The notes beneath the pieces were generated by a model. It made no database searches, was not told where the DNA came from, and saw only the letters and a list, made by a program, of their open reading frames with translations. A DNA stretch of 34,546 nucleotides from DATFFO01 sp035250025 (lineage in GTDB: Bacteria > Actinomycetota > Acidimicrobiia > Spongiisociales > ZC4RG35). Of this stretch, positions 7,176 through 15,733 are shown piece by piece (within the stretch, counting starts at the first letter, position 1; each line of letters opens with the position of its first letter). The DNA lies in the NCBI GenBank assembly GCA_035250025.1, contig DATFFO010000140.1, positions 1-34,546 of the forward strand, read 5' to 3'. Both the position numbers and the translations under genes were made by a program.

Positions 7176-9523
7176 CCGCCATCTCAGTCCCTCGCGGGCG
7201 ATGGTGGGTGCCGGCGCTCATCCTCACCGGTCTTTCACTGGTGGTGCTGGTCGTACTCAATCCCCGCCTGATCCTGTCGGCGACGACTCCGACCGGGGGG
7301 GACATGGGTGCCCACGTGCTCGGTCCGGCCTATCTCCGCGACGTCCTGTTGCCGCAGGGCCGAGTGATGGGTTGGTCGCAGTCGTGGTTCGCAGGGTTCC
7401 CATTCTTCTACTTCTACTTTCCCCTGCCGTCGCTGGTGATCGTGCTCCTCGACCTGATCCTGCCCTACGGGGTGGCGTTCAAGGTCGTGACCGTGCTGGG
7501 CCTGTTGGGCACTCCACTGGCGGCCTACTTCCTGGCCCGCTCGCTGCGCCTGGGAAAGATCGTCTCTCTGGTGGCCGCCTCGGCCGGGGTGATCTTCGTG
7601 TTCCTCGAGAGCTACACCATCTACGGGGCGAACATCGCCTCCACCCTGGCCGGTGAGTTCTCGTTCTCCTGGTCGTTCGCCTTCTCCCTGATCTATCTCG
7701 GCTTTCTGATCAAGGGCGTCCGGGAGGACCGCCGTCACCTGGTCTGGGCGGCCGTGTTCCTCGGACTGACTGCGCTGTGTCACATCATCACCACGATCGT
7801 CATCGTGCTGGCATCGATACCGATCCTGTTCTGGAAGAACGGGCGCCGAACGGTTCTCGTCTGGCTGGGCGGTTTCGCCGTTGCCGCCTTCTGGGCGCTC
7901 CCGCTGCTGGCCCGGTTCGGATACACGTCGGACATGGCGTGGACGCCTCTGTCGAAGATCGACGAGATCCTGCCGGCCGAGATCTGGCTGCTGCTGCCTC
8001 TCGCCATCGGGGGGGCGGTCGCCATGGCGCGGCGGACCCCACGCATCGTCCCGGTGATCGCCTTCACCCTGCTGCCGATTCTGTACTACCCGTTGCCGAG
8101 CTTCCTCAACGAGCGGTTCTCGGACATCTTCACCGAGCCGCGGTGGAAGCTGTGGAACGGACGTCTGCTGCCCTACTGGTTTTTCGGGGTGGCGTTCCTC
8201 GCCGCCATCGCGGTAGGCCTCGTGTCGCGCTGGGTGCTGCGTCAGCTACCCGAGCGCGTCTCGATGTGGTGGCCGCGGGCCATGATCGTGCTGGCCGGGG
8301 GAGTGGCGGTCTATCTCATCTACAACACCGCGGAGGCGCCCCGCTGGCTGGCGCCGGTGGTGGCGATCTTCGCACTGGCCATCTTCGGGGTGTCGATGAT
8401 GTTCCCTGGGTCGGCCCGCACCCGCTCGGTCGGCGTGACGGTGACGGCCGGGCTTCTCGCCCTGGGGGCGCTTGCCGGCGTCTCGTTTGTCGATGGCTGG
8501 GCGAAGTGGAACTACGAGGGTTACGAGGCGAAGGGATCGTGGGGGGAGTACGAGGGCCTCATGCAGACCCTCGACACGTTGCCGCCGGGACGAGTGCTGT
8601 GGGAACCGGACAGCGGGGACGAGGGACTCGACAAGTACGGGACGCCGATGTCGCCGATGCTGATCCCATACTGGACCGGTCAGGAGCATCCGTCGATGGA
8701 AGGGCTCTACTTCGAGTCCAGCCTCACGACGCCGTTCCATTTCATCCTGGCGGGAGAAATGGCGGTCAATCCCTCCAACCCGGTGCCCGGCCTGACCTAT
8801 CACAACTTCGCCATGGAACGCGGCATCGAGCACATGCGGCTCTACGGCGTGCGCTATTACGTGTCCTACAACCAGGAGGCCGCCGACAAGGCCGACACGT
8901 TCTCGGAGTTGACGCTGGTTGCCGAGTCGCCCCCGTTCCGAATCTACGAGTTGGCCGACGTAGATCTCGTCGTGGCTGCGTCCAAGCAACCGGCCGTCTA
9001 CGCCGCCCCCGAAGGCGGGATCACCGGCAAGATCCTCGGCCTCGTCGGTGCCGGATCGGAAGGGCCGACCTTCGGGGACGTCGCCCTCGAGTGGTACGAC
9101 AACCTCGACTTCCTCGACCGGTGGGTCGTGGCGGAGGGCCCGGACGACTGGCCCCACATCGACAGCCTCTCGGACCTTCCCGACGAGCCGCTGGCGTCCA
9201 CCGGCGACGTGTCGGACGTGGTGATCGAAGACCATCGCATCAGCTTCACCACCGAGGCCGTCGGGGTACCCCACCTGGTCAAGGTCTCCTACTTCCCGAA
9301 CTGGAAGGCGGAGGGCGCCGAGGGACCGTTCCACGCCGCACCATCGCTCATGGTCGTGGTGCCGACGGAGGAGAACGTCGTACTCGAGTTCCGCAACGGC
9401 CCGGCCGAATGGGTGGGTTCTGTCCTGACTCTCGGGGCTCTGATCGGCCTCGTCGTCATCTTCGTGATCCGTCGTCGACGTCGAAACTCCGCCTCTGTGG
9501 CTGCGGACGTTCCCCCGGCCTAG
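7172..9523 (+). CDS. Polytopic membrane protein of the PTPS-related / GT-C-like type
   Basis: 783 residues. The first membrane helix (about 11-30) is followed by an outside loop with GGDMGAH (42-48) and a long aromatic segment FFYFYFPLP; an acidic residue in the first external loop is the mark of GT-C glycosyltransferases, which use lipid-linked sugars. About ten further helices follow to residue 440, then a soluble domain of about 300 residues and a last helix (about 748-767) with an Arg-rich tail. The family name '6-pyruvoyl-tetrahydropterin synthase-related' is a database label and does not imply pterin chemistry. The GTG start at 7172 overlaps the zinc ribbon stop. The stop overlaps the stop of the convergent glycosyltransferase in CTAG. 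A role in transferring a lipid-linked sugar to an envelope glycan is inferred. Confidence 0.75.
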   Translation: MTAISVPRGRWWVPALILTGLSLVVLVVLNPRLILSATTPTGGDMGAHVLGPAYLRDVLLPQGRVMGWSQSWFAGFPFFYFYFPLPSLVIVLLDLILPYGVAFKVVTVLGLLGTPLAAYFLARSLRLGKIVSLVAASAGVIFVFLESYTIYGANIASTLAGEFSFSWSFAFSLIYLGFLIKGVREDRRHLVWAAVFLGLTALCHIITTIVIVLASIPILFWKNGRRTVLVWLGGFAVAAFWALPLLARFGYTSDMAWTPLSKIDEILPAEIWLLLPLAIGGAVAMARRTPRIVPVIAFTLLPILYYPLPSFLNERFSDIFTEPRWKLWNGRLLPYWFFGVAFLAAIAVGLVSRWVLRQLPERVSMWWPRAMIVLAGGVAVYLIYNTAEAPRWLAPVVAIFALAIFGVSMMFPGSARTRSVGVTVTAGLLALGALAGVSFVDGWAKWNYEGYEAKGSWGEYEGLMQTLDTLPPGRVLWEPDSGDEGLDKYGTPMSPMLIPYWTGQEHPSMEGLYFESSLTTPFHFILAGEMAVNPSNPVPGLTYHNFAMERGIEHMRLYGVRYYVSYNQEAADKADTFSELTLVAESPPFRIYELADVDLVVAASKQPAVYAAPEGGITGKILGLVGAGSEGPTFGDVALEWYDNLDFLDRWVVAEGPDDWPHIDSLSDLPDEPLASTGDVSDVVIEDHRISFTTEAVGVPHLVKVSYFPNWKAEGAEGPFHAAPSLMVVVPTEENVVLEFRNGPAEWVGSVLTLGALIGLVVIFVIRRRRRNSASVAADVPPA

Positions 9524-10215
9524 TCGTTCCCGGTCGTCAGGGTGCGGCGGATCGTCCACAGGCCCTTCAAGGTGCGCGGCACCCGCTTGACGAGAGAGCG
9601 CGCCGGCCGCATTTCCTCAACGATCACGGGCACCTCGACAATCCGGTATCCCCGGCGCTCGCTACGGATGACGAGCTCGGTGTCGAACAGGTCCTGGCGG
9701 CTGACCACGTCGGGGACGACGTCGGCCACCAGCTTGGAGCGAAAGGCCTTCATGCCGTGCGTGTCCGACACGTTCGATCGGAACAAGGCCCGGAGGAGGA
9801 GGTTGAATACGCCGGTGGCTGTGCGACGCAGCAGGGGACGCCGGTCCTCCGATCGCGGGTCTCGCTTGGACGCGATGACCAGGTCCGCCTCCGCGGCTCT
9901 CTCGATCACCTGCTGCAGGAATGATGCCGAGAAGTAGTCGATGTCGAAGTTGACGACCCACTCCGCGTTGGCGAGGAGAAACCCTTCCCGCATCGCTCCG
10001 CCGTAGTCGGCGATGCCCAGCTCGTGGACCTCGACCGGCGCCGCTCCCGCCACGTTACGGGCGATCTCAGCCGTGGCGTCGGTGGAGCCGTTCTCCATGA
10101 TCAGGATCCGGTAGTCGAGGGCGGCTGCGTCGAGTTGCTCCAGCAGTCGCGGAAGTCCGATCGGGATGAAGTCCGCCTCGTTGAAGACGGGGATCACGAT
10201 GGCGAAGGTCGGCAC
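9520..10215 (-). CDS. GT2 glycosyltransferase, dolichyl-phosphate-mannose-synthase-like
   Basis: 231 residues with the GT2 nucleotide-binding start FAIVIPVFNEADF (4-16), MENGSTDATAEI (40-51), and FDIDYF with the metal-binding DID at 91-93. There is no membrane helix, so it is a soluble or peripherally bound enzyme similar to the catalytic part of polyprenyl-phosphate mannosyltransferase, which makes the lipid-linked mannose that GT-C enzymes use. This fits the GT-C-like protein that ends tail to tail with it and the phosphomannomutase gene that diverges from it. GTG 10215 is the start; a TAGACT -10 box ends 6 nt before it, suggesting a leaderless transcript. The exact sugar is not readable from sequence. 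Confidence 0.85.
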   Translation of the reverse strand: MPTFAIVIPVFNEADFIPIGLPRLLEQLDAAALDYRILIMENGSTDATAEIARNVAGAAPVEVHELGIADYGGAMREGFLLANAEWVVNFDIDYFSASFLQQVIERAAEADLVIASKRDPRSEDRRPLLRRTATGVFNLLLRALFRSNVSDTHGMKAFRSKLVADVVPDVVSRQDLFDTELVIRSERRGYRIVEVPVIVEEMRPARSLVKRVPRTLKGLWTIRRTLTTGND

Positions 10216-10221
10216 TCCGGC

Positions 10222-10227
10222 AGTCTA
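10222..10227 (-). promoter_or_regulatory. -10 box (TAGACT) for the leaderless glycosyltransferase gene
   Basis: On the reverse strand TAGACT is followed by six bases and then the GTG start at 10215, so transcription should begin on the start codon. The same hexamer serves the divergent phosphomannomutase gene at 10324-10329. Confidence 0.45.
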
Positions 10228-10333
10228 CGTGCGCCCGGTAAGCACCGGCCGCCCCCCGGTCCCCGTTCTCGCGCACGTCGATTCCGTCGAATACCACGCG
10301 ATCGATGCGAGAAGGGGCGGCTTTAGACTTCGG

Positions 10334-11680
10334 ATGGCGATGGACCTCTCCTCGATCTTCAAGGCCTACGACATACGCGGCCGCACTGACACCGGCGATC
10401 TCTCGCCACTCAAGGCCCGAGCTATCGGAGCGGCCTTCGCCTCCTTCGTCGCCACGCCCGCCGTCGCCGTCGGGCGGGACTGTCGCACCTCGTCTCCGGC
10501 ACTGGCCTCGGCGTTCGTGGCAGGAGTGAATTCCCAGGGGGTCGACGTCATCGATCTCGGCGAGGTCGCCACGGACACCGTCTATTACGTTTCCGGCGAC
10601 CGCCAGGTGCCGGGAGCGATGATCACCGCCTCCCACAACCCACCCAATTACAACGGCATCAAGATGTGCCGGGCGGGAGCGGCACCGATCGGTGCCGAGT
10701 CCGGTCTCGCCGACATCGAGGCCACCGCCGAAGCCGGTCTCAAGGATGTCACGCCCGCCGGCACCATCGCCGCTTTCGATCCTGTGCCCGGCTATGTGGA
10801 TCACATCCTCGCCATCATCGATGTCGGGGCCCTGGCGCCCCTCTCGGTCGGAGTAGACGGAGGGAACGGAATGGCCGGGGTGGTTGTCGAGACGGTCTTC
10901 GATCGTATCCCTCCCCGGCTGACCGGCCTCTATCTGGAGCCCGACGGCACCTTTCCGAACCATCCTGCCGATCCGATCGACCCGGCCAATCTGGTCGACA
11001 TCATCGCCCTGGTGAAGGCCGAGGGACTAGACCTCGGTGTGGCCTTCGACGGGGACGCCGATCGGGCCTTCTTCATAGACGACCGTGGCGTCCCGTTGTC
11101 GGGATCGACGACCACGGCGTTGGTGGCCCGCTGGTTCCTGGCCAGAAACCCTGGAGCAGGCATCGTCCACAACCTGATCACCTCCCGGGCCGTGCCCGAG
11201 ATCGTCACCGCCCACGGCGGTCACCCCATCCGGACACGGGTGGGCCACTCGTTCATCAAGCAGGTGATGGCCGAAACGGGGGCGGTCTTCGGCGGCGAGC
11301 ACTCCGGTCACTACTACTTCGCCGACAACTTCCGGGCCGACTCGGGGATGCTGGCGATGCTCGTCCTCCTCCAGGTCATCTCCGAGGACGGACGACCTCT
11401 GAGCCAAATCAGGGCCGAAGTCGAGCCGTACGCCGCCTCGGGCGAGATCAACCTGGAAGTCGCCGACCAGACTTCGGCCATCGAGGCGGTGGGCGAACAC
11501 TTCGCCGATGCCGAGATCGACCGTCTCGACGGGCTTACGGTCGGATGGGAAGACCGGTGGTTCAACCTGCGCCCCTCCAACACGGAGCCCCTGCTCCGCC
11601 TCAACGTCGAGGCACCCGACGACAAAGCCGTCGCCGGCCTGGTCGACGAGGTGAGGACCGTCATCGAGGCCGCGAAATGA
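10334..11680 (+). CDS. manB: Phosphomannomutase / phosphoglucomutase
   Basis: This 448-residue alpha-D-phosphohexomutase interconverts hexose 6-phosphate and 1-phosphate, feeding GDP-mannose and related donors. The phosphoserine loop TASHNPPNYNG (98-108, Ser100), magnesium loop FDGDADR (238-244), sugar loop GGEHSGHYYF (320-329) and phosphate-binding RPSNTEPLLR near the C-terminus are all present, so it should be active. Length equals that of bacterial ManB/PmmA. Start: ATG 10334 (MAMDLSS) or ATG 10340; a TAGACT box at 10324-10329 favours a transcript with little or no leader, which suits 10340 slightly better. The frame upstream to 10166 overlaps the divergent gene and is not family-like. It overlaps the Trm112-like gene by ATGA. 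Preference for mannose over glucose is inferred from the neighbours. Confidence 0.92.
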   Translation: MAMDLSSIFKAYDIRGRTDTGDLSPLKARAIGAAFASFVATPAVAVGRDCRTSSPALASAFVAGVNSQGVDVIDLGEVATDTVYYVSGDRQVPGAMITASHNPPNYNGIKMCRAGAAPIGAESGLADIEATAEAGLKDVTPAGTIAAFDPVPGYVDHILAIIDVGALAPLSVGVDGGNGMAGVVVETVFDRIPPRLTGLYLEPDGTFPNHPADPIDPANLVDIIALVKAEGLDLGVAFDGDADRAFFIDDRGVPLSGSTTTALVARWFLARNPGAGIVHNLITSRAVPEIVTAHGGHPIRTRVGHSFIKQVMAETGAVFGGEHSGHYYFADNFRADSGMLAMLVLLQVISEDGRPLSQIRAEVEPYAASGEINLEVADQTSAIEAVGEHFADAEIDRLDGLTVGWEDRWFNLRPSNTEPLLRLNVEAPDDKAVAGLVDEVRTVIEAAK

Positions 11681-11832
11681 TCGACCCCGAGCTCCGGGCG
11701 CTCCTCGTCTGTCCGGTGGACCACGCCGCTCTCCGCGATGAACCAGATTCGCTGGTCTGTACAGTCTGCGCCCGCCGCTATCCGATCGTCGACGGCATTC
11801 CGGTGATGCTCATCGACGAGCCTGGAACCTAG
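11677..11832 (+). CDS. Trm112-like small protein
   Basis: 51 residues: LRALLVCPVDHAAL, then LVCTVCARRYPIVDGIPVML, the pattern of the Trm112/YcaR family, which in eukaryotes and archaea activates methyltransferases and in bacteria is a small zinc-ribbon-like protein. One position of the first Cys pair is Asp (CPVD instead of CPxC), as is common in actinobacterial members. ATG 11677 overlaps the phosphomannomutase stop by 4 nt, so the two are coupled. It follows phosphomannomutase in other actinobacteria too. The protein ends soon after the IPVML core, so the family C-terminal tail is short. Confidence 0.85.
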   Translation: MIDPELRALLVCPVDHAALRDEPDSLVCTVCARRYPIVDGIPVMLIDEPGT

Positions 11833-11846
11833 TCCAAGCTCAGAAC

Positions 11847-12215
11847 TCAAGGTTCAGTGGTTCCTTGTCGCCCGAAGTCGTCCTCCAGCCGGATCACGTC
11901 CATCAGCTGTGGGGTCGAGACCTCGATGAGATCGGTGTCTGTGACGGCCTCGAAGCGATGGATCAGCCCGGGAGGGATATGGGCGGAGTCGCCCTCTTCG
12001 AGGATTCGAGTGGTGACCCGAGCGGCGTCGGTCCCGGTGTGGAGCCGTAGCCGACCTTTGACCACCAGGATCGATTCGTCCTTCTCCTCGTGAACCTGAA
12101 GTGAGAGGCGCTGCTCGGCGTTGATGCGGATGATCTTTCCGACGTAGTCGTCCGTCTCGGCCCAGATCTCCTCGGAGCCCCACGGCTTGGGAACGTGTCT
12201 GGGAGAGTTCGTCAC
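11847..12215 (-). CDS. Cupin, mannose-6-phosphate-isomerase-like
   Basis: 122 residues resembling the C-terminal type II isomerase domain of ManC: KPWGSEEIW (10-18), QRLSLQVHEEKDES, GDSAHIPPGLIHRFE, and the final IRLEDDFGR. In ManC this domain converts fructose 6-phosphate and mannose 6-phosphate. The metal site is only partly conserved: the first cupin motif has His-Glu-Glu where His-x-His is usual, but the downstream Glu and the PPGLIH histidine remain. It could be a stand-alone isomerase supplying the neighbouring phosphomannomutase, or a binding protein. GTG 12215 is the start, with weak AAGCGAG upstream. It converges on the Trm112-like gene with a 14-nt gap. Confidence 0.75.
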   Translation of the reverse strand: MTNSPRHVPKPWGSEEIWAETDDYVGKIIRINAEQRLSLQVHEEKDESILVVKGRLRLHTGTDAARVTTRILEEGDSAHIPPGLIHRFEAVTDTDLIEVSTPQLMDVIRLEDDFGRQGTTEP

Positions 12216-12315
12216 GGGGCTCGCTTTCTAGGATGATGGGACGTCACAGGATAGGACCCCCGCTCGCTCCTGGCGGGTGACGGCGCCCGGCCCCACCCAA
12301 CTCCGAAAGGACCCC

Positions 12316-13566
12316 ATGAACTACGACATCGCCGACCCCGGCCTCGCCGAAGGTGGGGCTCGCCGCATCGCCTGGGCCGGCCGCCGGATGGAGGTTCTCG
12401 ACTCCGTCAGACGGCGTTTCCGCCAGGAACTACCGCTCAAAGGCCACGTGGTGGCGGCCTGCCTCCACGTCACCGCCGAGACCGCCAACCTCATGCTGGC
12501 GCTGCGCGACGGCGGTGCCGAGCCGATCCTGTGCGCCTCCAATCCTCTGTCCACTCAGGACGACGTGGCAGCGGCGCTGGTGGCGGAGGGGATTTCCGTC
12601 TTCGCCATCCGGGGCGAAGACTCGGACACCTACTACAAGCACATCCATGCCGCGCTCGACCACGCCCCGGCAGTGACAATGGATGACGGCGCCGACCTCG
12701 CCACGATCCTCCACACCGAGCGCCGCGATATCGAGGTGATCGGCTCTACCGAGGAGACCACCACCGGCGTCATCCGTCTCCGCGCCATGGCGGCCGACGG
12801 CACGCTGCGCGTGCCGGTCGTAGCCGTCAACGACAGCGCCACCAAGCACCTCTTCGACAACCACTTCGGCACCGGCCAGTCGTCCCTCGACGGCATCATT
12901 CGGGCCTCGAACATCCTCCTCGCCGGCCAGACCATCGTGGTTGTCGGCTACGGCGACTGCGGGCGTGGCGTGGCATCGCGGGCCGACGGCATGGGCGCCA
13001 GGGTTGTAGTTGTCGAGGTGAATCCTGTGCGAGCATTGGAGGCCGCCATGGACGGCTTCTCGGTGATGACGGCTGACGACGCCTCCGAAATTGGTGACGT
13101 GTTCATCACCGTCACCGGCAACAAGCATGTGCTTCGTCGCCGCCACTTCGAGCGCATGAAGGACGGGGCCTTGCTGGCCAACGCCGGGCACTTCGACATC
13201 GAACTCGAGCTCGACGCCCTCCGACAGATGGCGGTGGCCAACCGCCCGGTGCGCGACAACCTCGAAGAGTTCGAGATGGAGGACGGACGCCGGCTGCTCC
13301 TGGCCGCCGAGGGCCGCCTGGTCAACCTCGGAGCCGCCGAAGGGCATCCTGCCGACGTGATGGACATGTCGTTCACCAACCAGGCCCTGGCGGCCGAGTG
13401 GCTGATCGCCAACGCCGACGATCTGGAGCCCGCCATTTACACGCTCCCGGAGGAGATCGACGCCAAGGTGGCCGCCATCAAACTCGCCCGCCTGGGCGGC
13501 GGCCTCGAGGAGCTGACCGACGATCAGCGCGCCTACCTCTCCGGCTGGCAGGAAGGAACCAGCTAG
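12316..13566 (+). CDS. ahcY: S-adenosylhomocysteine hydrolase, short type
   Basis: This enzyme splits S-adenosylhomocysteine into homocysteine and adenosine using bound NAD, clearing the inhibitor of methyltransferases. The 416-residue protein has ACLHVTAETANL (His51), MDDGAD (122-127), EETTTG (146-151), NDSATKHLFDN (172-182, catalytic Lys177 and Asp181) and the NAD loop GYGDCGRG (211-218), then NAGHFD and MSFTNQ. It ends soon after the Gly-rich LGGGLEELT segment and lacks both the insert of about 40 residues and the Lys/Tyr C-terminal tail of the roughly 495-residue mycobacterial enzyme, which places it in the short archaeal/thermophile class. ATG 12316 has an excellent ribosome site (GAAAGGA, 4 nt spacing). 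The frame upstream to 12277 is not family-like. Confidence 0.93.
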   Translation: MNYDIADPGLAEGGARRIAWAGRRMEVLDSVRRRFRQELPLKGHVVAACLHVTAETANLMLALRDGGAEPILCASNPLSTQDDVAAALVAEGISVFAIRGEDSDTYYKHIHAALDHAPAVTMDDGADLATILHTERRDIEVIGSTEETTTGVIRLRAMAADGTLRVPVVAVNDSATKHLFDNHFGTGQSSLDGIIRASNILLAGQTIVVVGYGDCGRGVASRADGMGARVVVVEVNPVRALEAAMDGFSVMTADDASEIGDVFITVTGNKHVLRRRHFERMKDGALLANAGHFDIELELDALRQMAVANRPVRDNLEEFEMEDGRRLLLAAEGRLVNLGAAEGHPADVMDMSFTNQALAAEWLIANADDLEPAIYTLPEEIDAKVAAIKLARLGGGLEELTDDQRAYLSGWQEGTS

Positions 13567-13574
13567 GCGGCAGC

Positions 13575-13615
13575 TTTGTCCCCCACGCAGTGGGGTAGGG
13601 GGATCGGCCAAGCCG
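13575..13615 (+). repeat. Structured 3' element, short copy
   Basis: TTTGTCCCCCAC (13575-13586), a GCA loop, and GTGGGGTAGGGGGAT (13590-13604) form a perfect 6-bp hairpin (CCCCAC/GTGGGG), followed directly by a second hairpin CGGC-CAA-GCCG (13605-13615). Both flanks recur exactly, on the other strand, at 15872-15940. It begins 9 nt after the ahcY stop and probably terminates ahcY transcription, though it has no U-tract. Confidence 0.7.
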
Positions 13616-13661
13616 ACGGCAGACGGGTGGCGGACCTGCTCCTTGGGCGCCGACGACTGCC

Positions 13662-15059
13662 TCAGGTGGCGGCCACCAGCCAGCCTGGCTCGGGCTCGCC
13701 GAACTTCTCCAGCAGGTAGTCACGTGACTCTTCGACCGCCCGCCGCGGGCCATCGAGCGAAGCCTTGAGCTTGAAGTTCTCCTTGACCACCTCGCCGTCG
13801 ACCAGCACCGTCTTCACGTTCGAGATATCGGCGGCGCAAACGACGGCCCCCACCGGGTCGATGATCGGCGCCATGTTCACCGCCGACCCGTCGAGGATGA
13901 CCACGTCCGCCTTCTTGCCGGGGGTGAGCGAGCCGACGCGATCGGCGATTCCTGCCACTTCGGCCCCGCCGAGTGTGGCCCACGACAGGGCATCGCGGGC
14001 CGTGATCAAGCCAGGCGATGGCTCCAGTCCATCGAGGTCGCCATCCCAGGCAGTCTGGTGCATGCGGCCACGTTCGCTCCCGAAGATGGCATGCATCTGG
14101 GTGAACTGGTCGGCGGATGCGGTCGTGGCCACGTCCGACGACAGCCCGATCGGAATGCCGTAGTCGACCGCCGTCACGGCCGGCGCCCACCCATGACCCA
14201 TCTGGATCTCGATCTGGGGCGCGAAGCTGACGTTGCCTCCGGAGTCGGCGACGAGCTGCCACTCCTCGTCCGTGAGGTGTGAGGCGTGGACGTAGGTCGT
14301 GCCGGGATACAGGAGGTCCATGTCCCTGAGCGCCGTGATCTGGCCCTTCGTATAGCCGAACCGGTCCATCGCCACGTGCACCGTGATGTTGATTCCGAGC
14401 TCCCGCGCCAGCTCCCAATCGTGCTGGACCACATCCGGCTTGCAGAAACCGGGTCCCCTGGTGGCCAGCGCCATGGTGACCCGCCCGTCGTCAGAGCTGA
14501 AGTACTGCGACCGCAAACGTCGGGCGTCGTCGCCGTCGGAAGTCAGGACGCTGCCGGTGTAATCGGGGCCGAACCACCAGTCAACCAGCGAGGTGTTCGG
14601 GAAGCCATAGGCGAACACCGATCGGATCCCCGACTCCTGGAGAGCCTTGACCGAGGCGTCGGCATGCTCGGGCGTGTTCATGATGTGCGCCCAGTCGACC
14701 AGGGTCGTGATGCCGGCATTGATGCACTCGAGTGCACCCCACTGGGTCGCCGAGAGGACGTCCTCGGGGCGATAGTGCGGAGCGAACTTGTCGAGGATGG
14801 CACTGAAATAGGTGATCAGGGCGAAGTCAGGTGCGCAGGTACGGATGCACGTCTCCCAGGTGTGCCGGTGGGTATCGACGAATCCGGGGATGACGATGTC
14901 GCCGGAGGCGTCGACAACGCGGGCGCCATCGTCCGAAAGGTCTTTGCCGATGGCGGCGATCTTGTCCCCCTCGATCAGCACGTCGGCGCTCGGCATCTCT
15001 CCCAATTCAGGGTCCTGGGTCAGCACGATGCCGCCACGGATCAGGATTCGGTCAGCCAC
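13662..15059 (-). CDS. Amidohydrolase-family metal-dependent deaminase/hydrolase
   Basis: 465 residues of the TRZ/ATZ-like amidohydrolase superfamily: a small beta domain, then GFVDTHRHTWET with the HxH metal pair (about 58-69), a third His in INITVHVAMD, a fourth in YVHASHLTDEEW and the metal/catalytic Asp in GLSSDVATTASADQ, ending in the LTPGKKADVVILD block. Relatives deaminate or dechlorinate N-heterocycles (guanine, S-adenosylhomocysteine, atrazine derivatives). The Glu after the third His that marks adenosine-type deaminases (HxxE) is absent, so the substrate is unknown. GTG 15059 has AAGGGA at 8 nt. It converges on ahcY, which makes a purine-nucleoside substrate attractive but unproven. 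Confidence 0.8.
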   Translation of the reverse strand: MADRILIRGGIVLTQDPELGEMPSADVLIEGDKIAAIGKDLSDDGARVVDASGDIVIPGFVDTHRHTWETCIRTCAPDFALITYFSAILDKFAPHYRPEDVLSATQWGALECINAGITTLVDWAHIMNTPEHADASVKALQESGIRSVFAYGFPNTSLVDWWFGPDYTGSVLTSDGDDARRLRSQYFSSDDGRVTMALATRGPGFCKPDVVQHDWELARELGINITVHVAMDRFGYTKGQITALRDMDLLYPGTTYVHASHLTDEEWQLVADSGGNVSFAPQIEIQMGHGWAPAVTAVDYGIPIGLSSDVATTASADQFTQMHAIFGSERGRMHQTAWDGDLDGLEPSPGLITARDALSWATLGGAEVAGIADRVGSLTPGKKADVVILDGSAVNMAPIIDPVGAVVCAADISNVKTVLVDGEVVKENFKLKASLDGPRRAVEESRDYLLEKFGEPEPGWLVAAT

Positions 15060-15194
15060 AGGTCGGTCCCTTTCTGCAGTGGCCCGGCCTCGTCAGCCAA
15101 ACGGCCGAGCCCACGAACTTCCTGGCGTCGGAGCCCGCCGGCTCCGGTCGCTCCGAGCCGATCGTACTCAGCTGGGTCGTCCGCCCGCCCCTGG

Positions 15195-15243
15195 TACCTT
15201 TTCGCGCATGGATCGTGACGTTCCCGACGGAACGTATGCGTGA
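15195..15243 (+). promoter_or_regulatory. GNAT gene leader: -10 box, possible 11-residue leaderless frame, and hairpin
   Basis: TACCTT (15195-15200) is a -10 box 7 nt before ATG 15208. From that ATG an 11-codon frame runs to TGA at 15241-15243, crossing the GNAT ATG at 15236 in another frame. Inside lies a perfect inverted repeat, ACGTTCC (15218-15224) and GGAACGT (15229-15235) with a CGAC loop, ending on the base before ATG 15236. The arrangement could be an attenuating leader or an operator. Confidence 0.35.
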
Positions 15244-15733
15244 GGACGGAGAGGCCGCGACTACGAACGATTGGAACCCCCGACTGGCAACGGTGTCGGA
15301 GTCCGAGGACCTCGCCCGGCTGCTGCACGACTTCAACACCGAGTTCGACACACCGTCCCCCGGTGTCGAATTTCTCGCCGAGAGGCTGCGTGAATTGCTC
15401 GCCGGCGACGCCACCTTCGCCATCGTGGCTGGAGCGCCGCCCGTCGCCGTGGCTCTGGTCACCCTGAGACCGAACGTGTGGTACGTCGGGCCGGTGGCCC
15501 TCCTCGACGAGTTGTACGTCGAGCCTCACCTGCGCTCCCGCGGAATCGGGTCGGCCATCGTCGACCTCCTGGTGTCGACTTGCCGCCAGAGGGGTGTTGC
15601 CCTGATCGAGATCAACGTTGACGAAGGCGACGTTGACGCCCAACGCTTCTACGAGCGCCACGGCTTCGCGGCGACCGAGGTGGGGTCTTCAGAGCGCGCC
15701 TTCTACTACTTCCAGGAGCTCAGGCCCGAGTAA
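15236..15733 (+). CDS. GNAT-family N-acetyltransferase
   Basis: 165 residues from ATG 15236. The acetyl-CoA site is LDELYVEPHLRSRGIGSAI (motif A with R-x-x-G-x-G), followed by LIEINVDEGDVDAQRFYERHGF (motif B, Tyr and GF), so it transfers acetyl from acetyl-CoA to an amine. The substrate is not predictable. GTG 15215 in the same frame would add seven residues upstream and would place the start inside the leader hairpin; ATG 15236 directly follows the hairpin and is preferred with modest confidence. Ribosome binding signals are weak for both. It is monocistronic, with structured repeats downstream. Confidence 0.8.
   Translation: MREDGEAATTNDWNPRLATVSESEDLARLLHDFNTEFDTPSPGVEFLAERLRELLAGDATFAIVAGAPPVAVALVTLRPNVWYVGPVALLDELYVEPHLRSRGIGSAIVDLLVSTCRQRGVALIEINVDEGDVDAQRFYERHGFAATEVGSSERAFYYFQELRPE

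Noticed and set aside
12216..12315. Possible SAH riboswitch before ahcY
   Set aside because: A CCCGC/GCGGG hairpin exists, but the conserved SAH riboswitch core sequences are not present.
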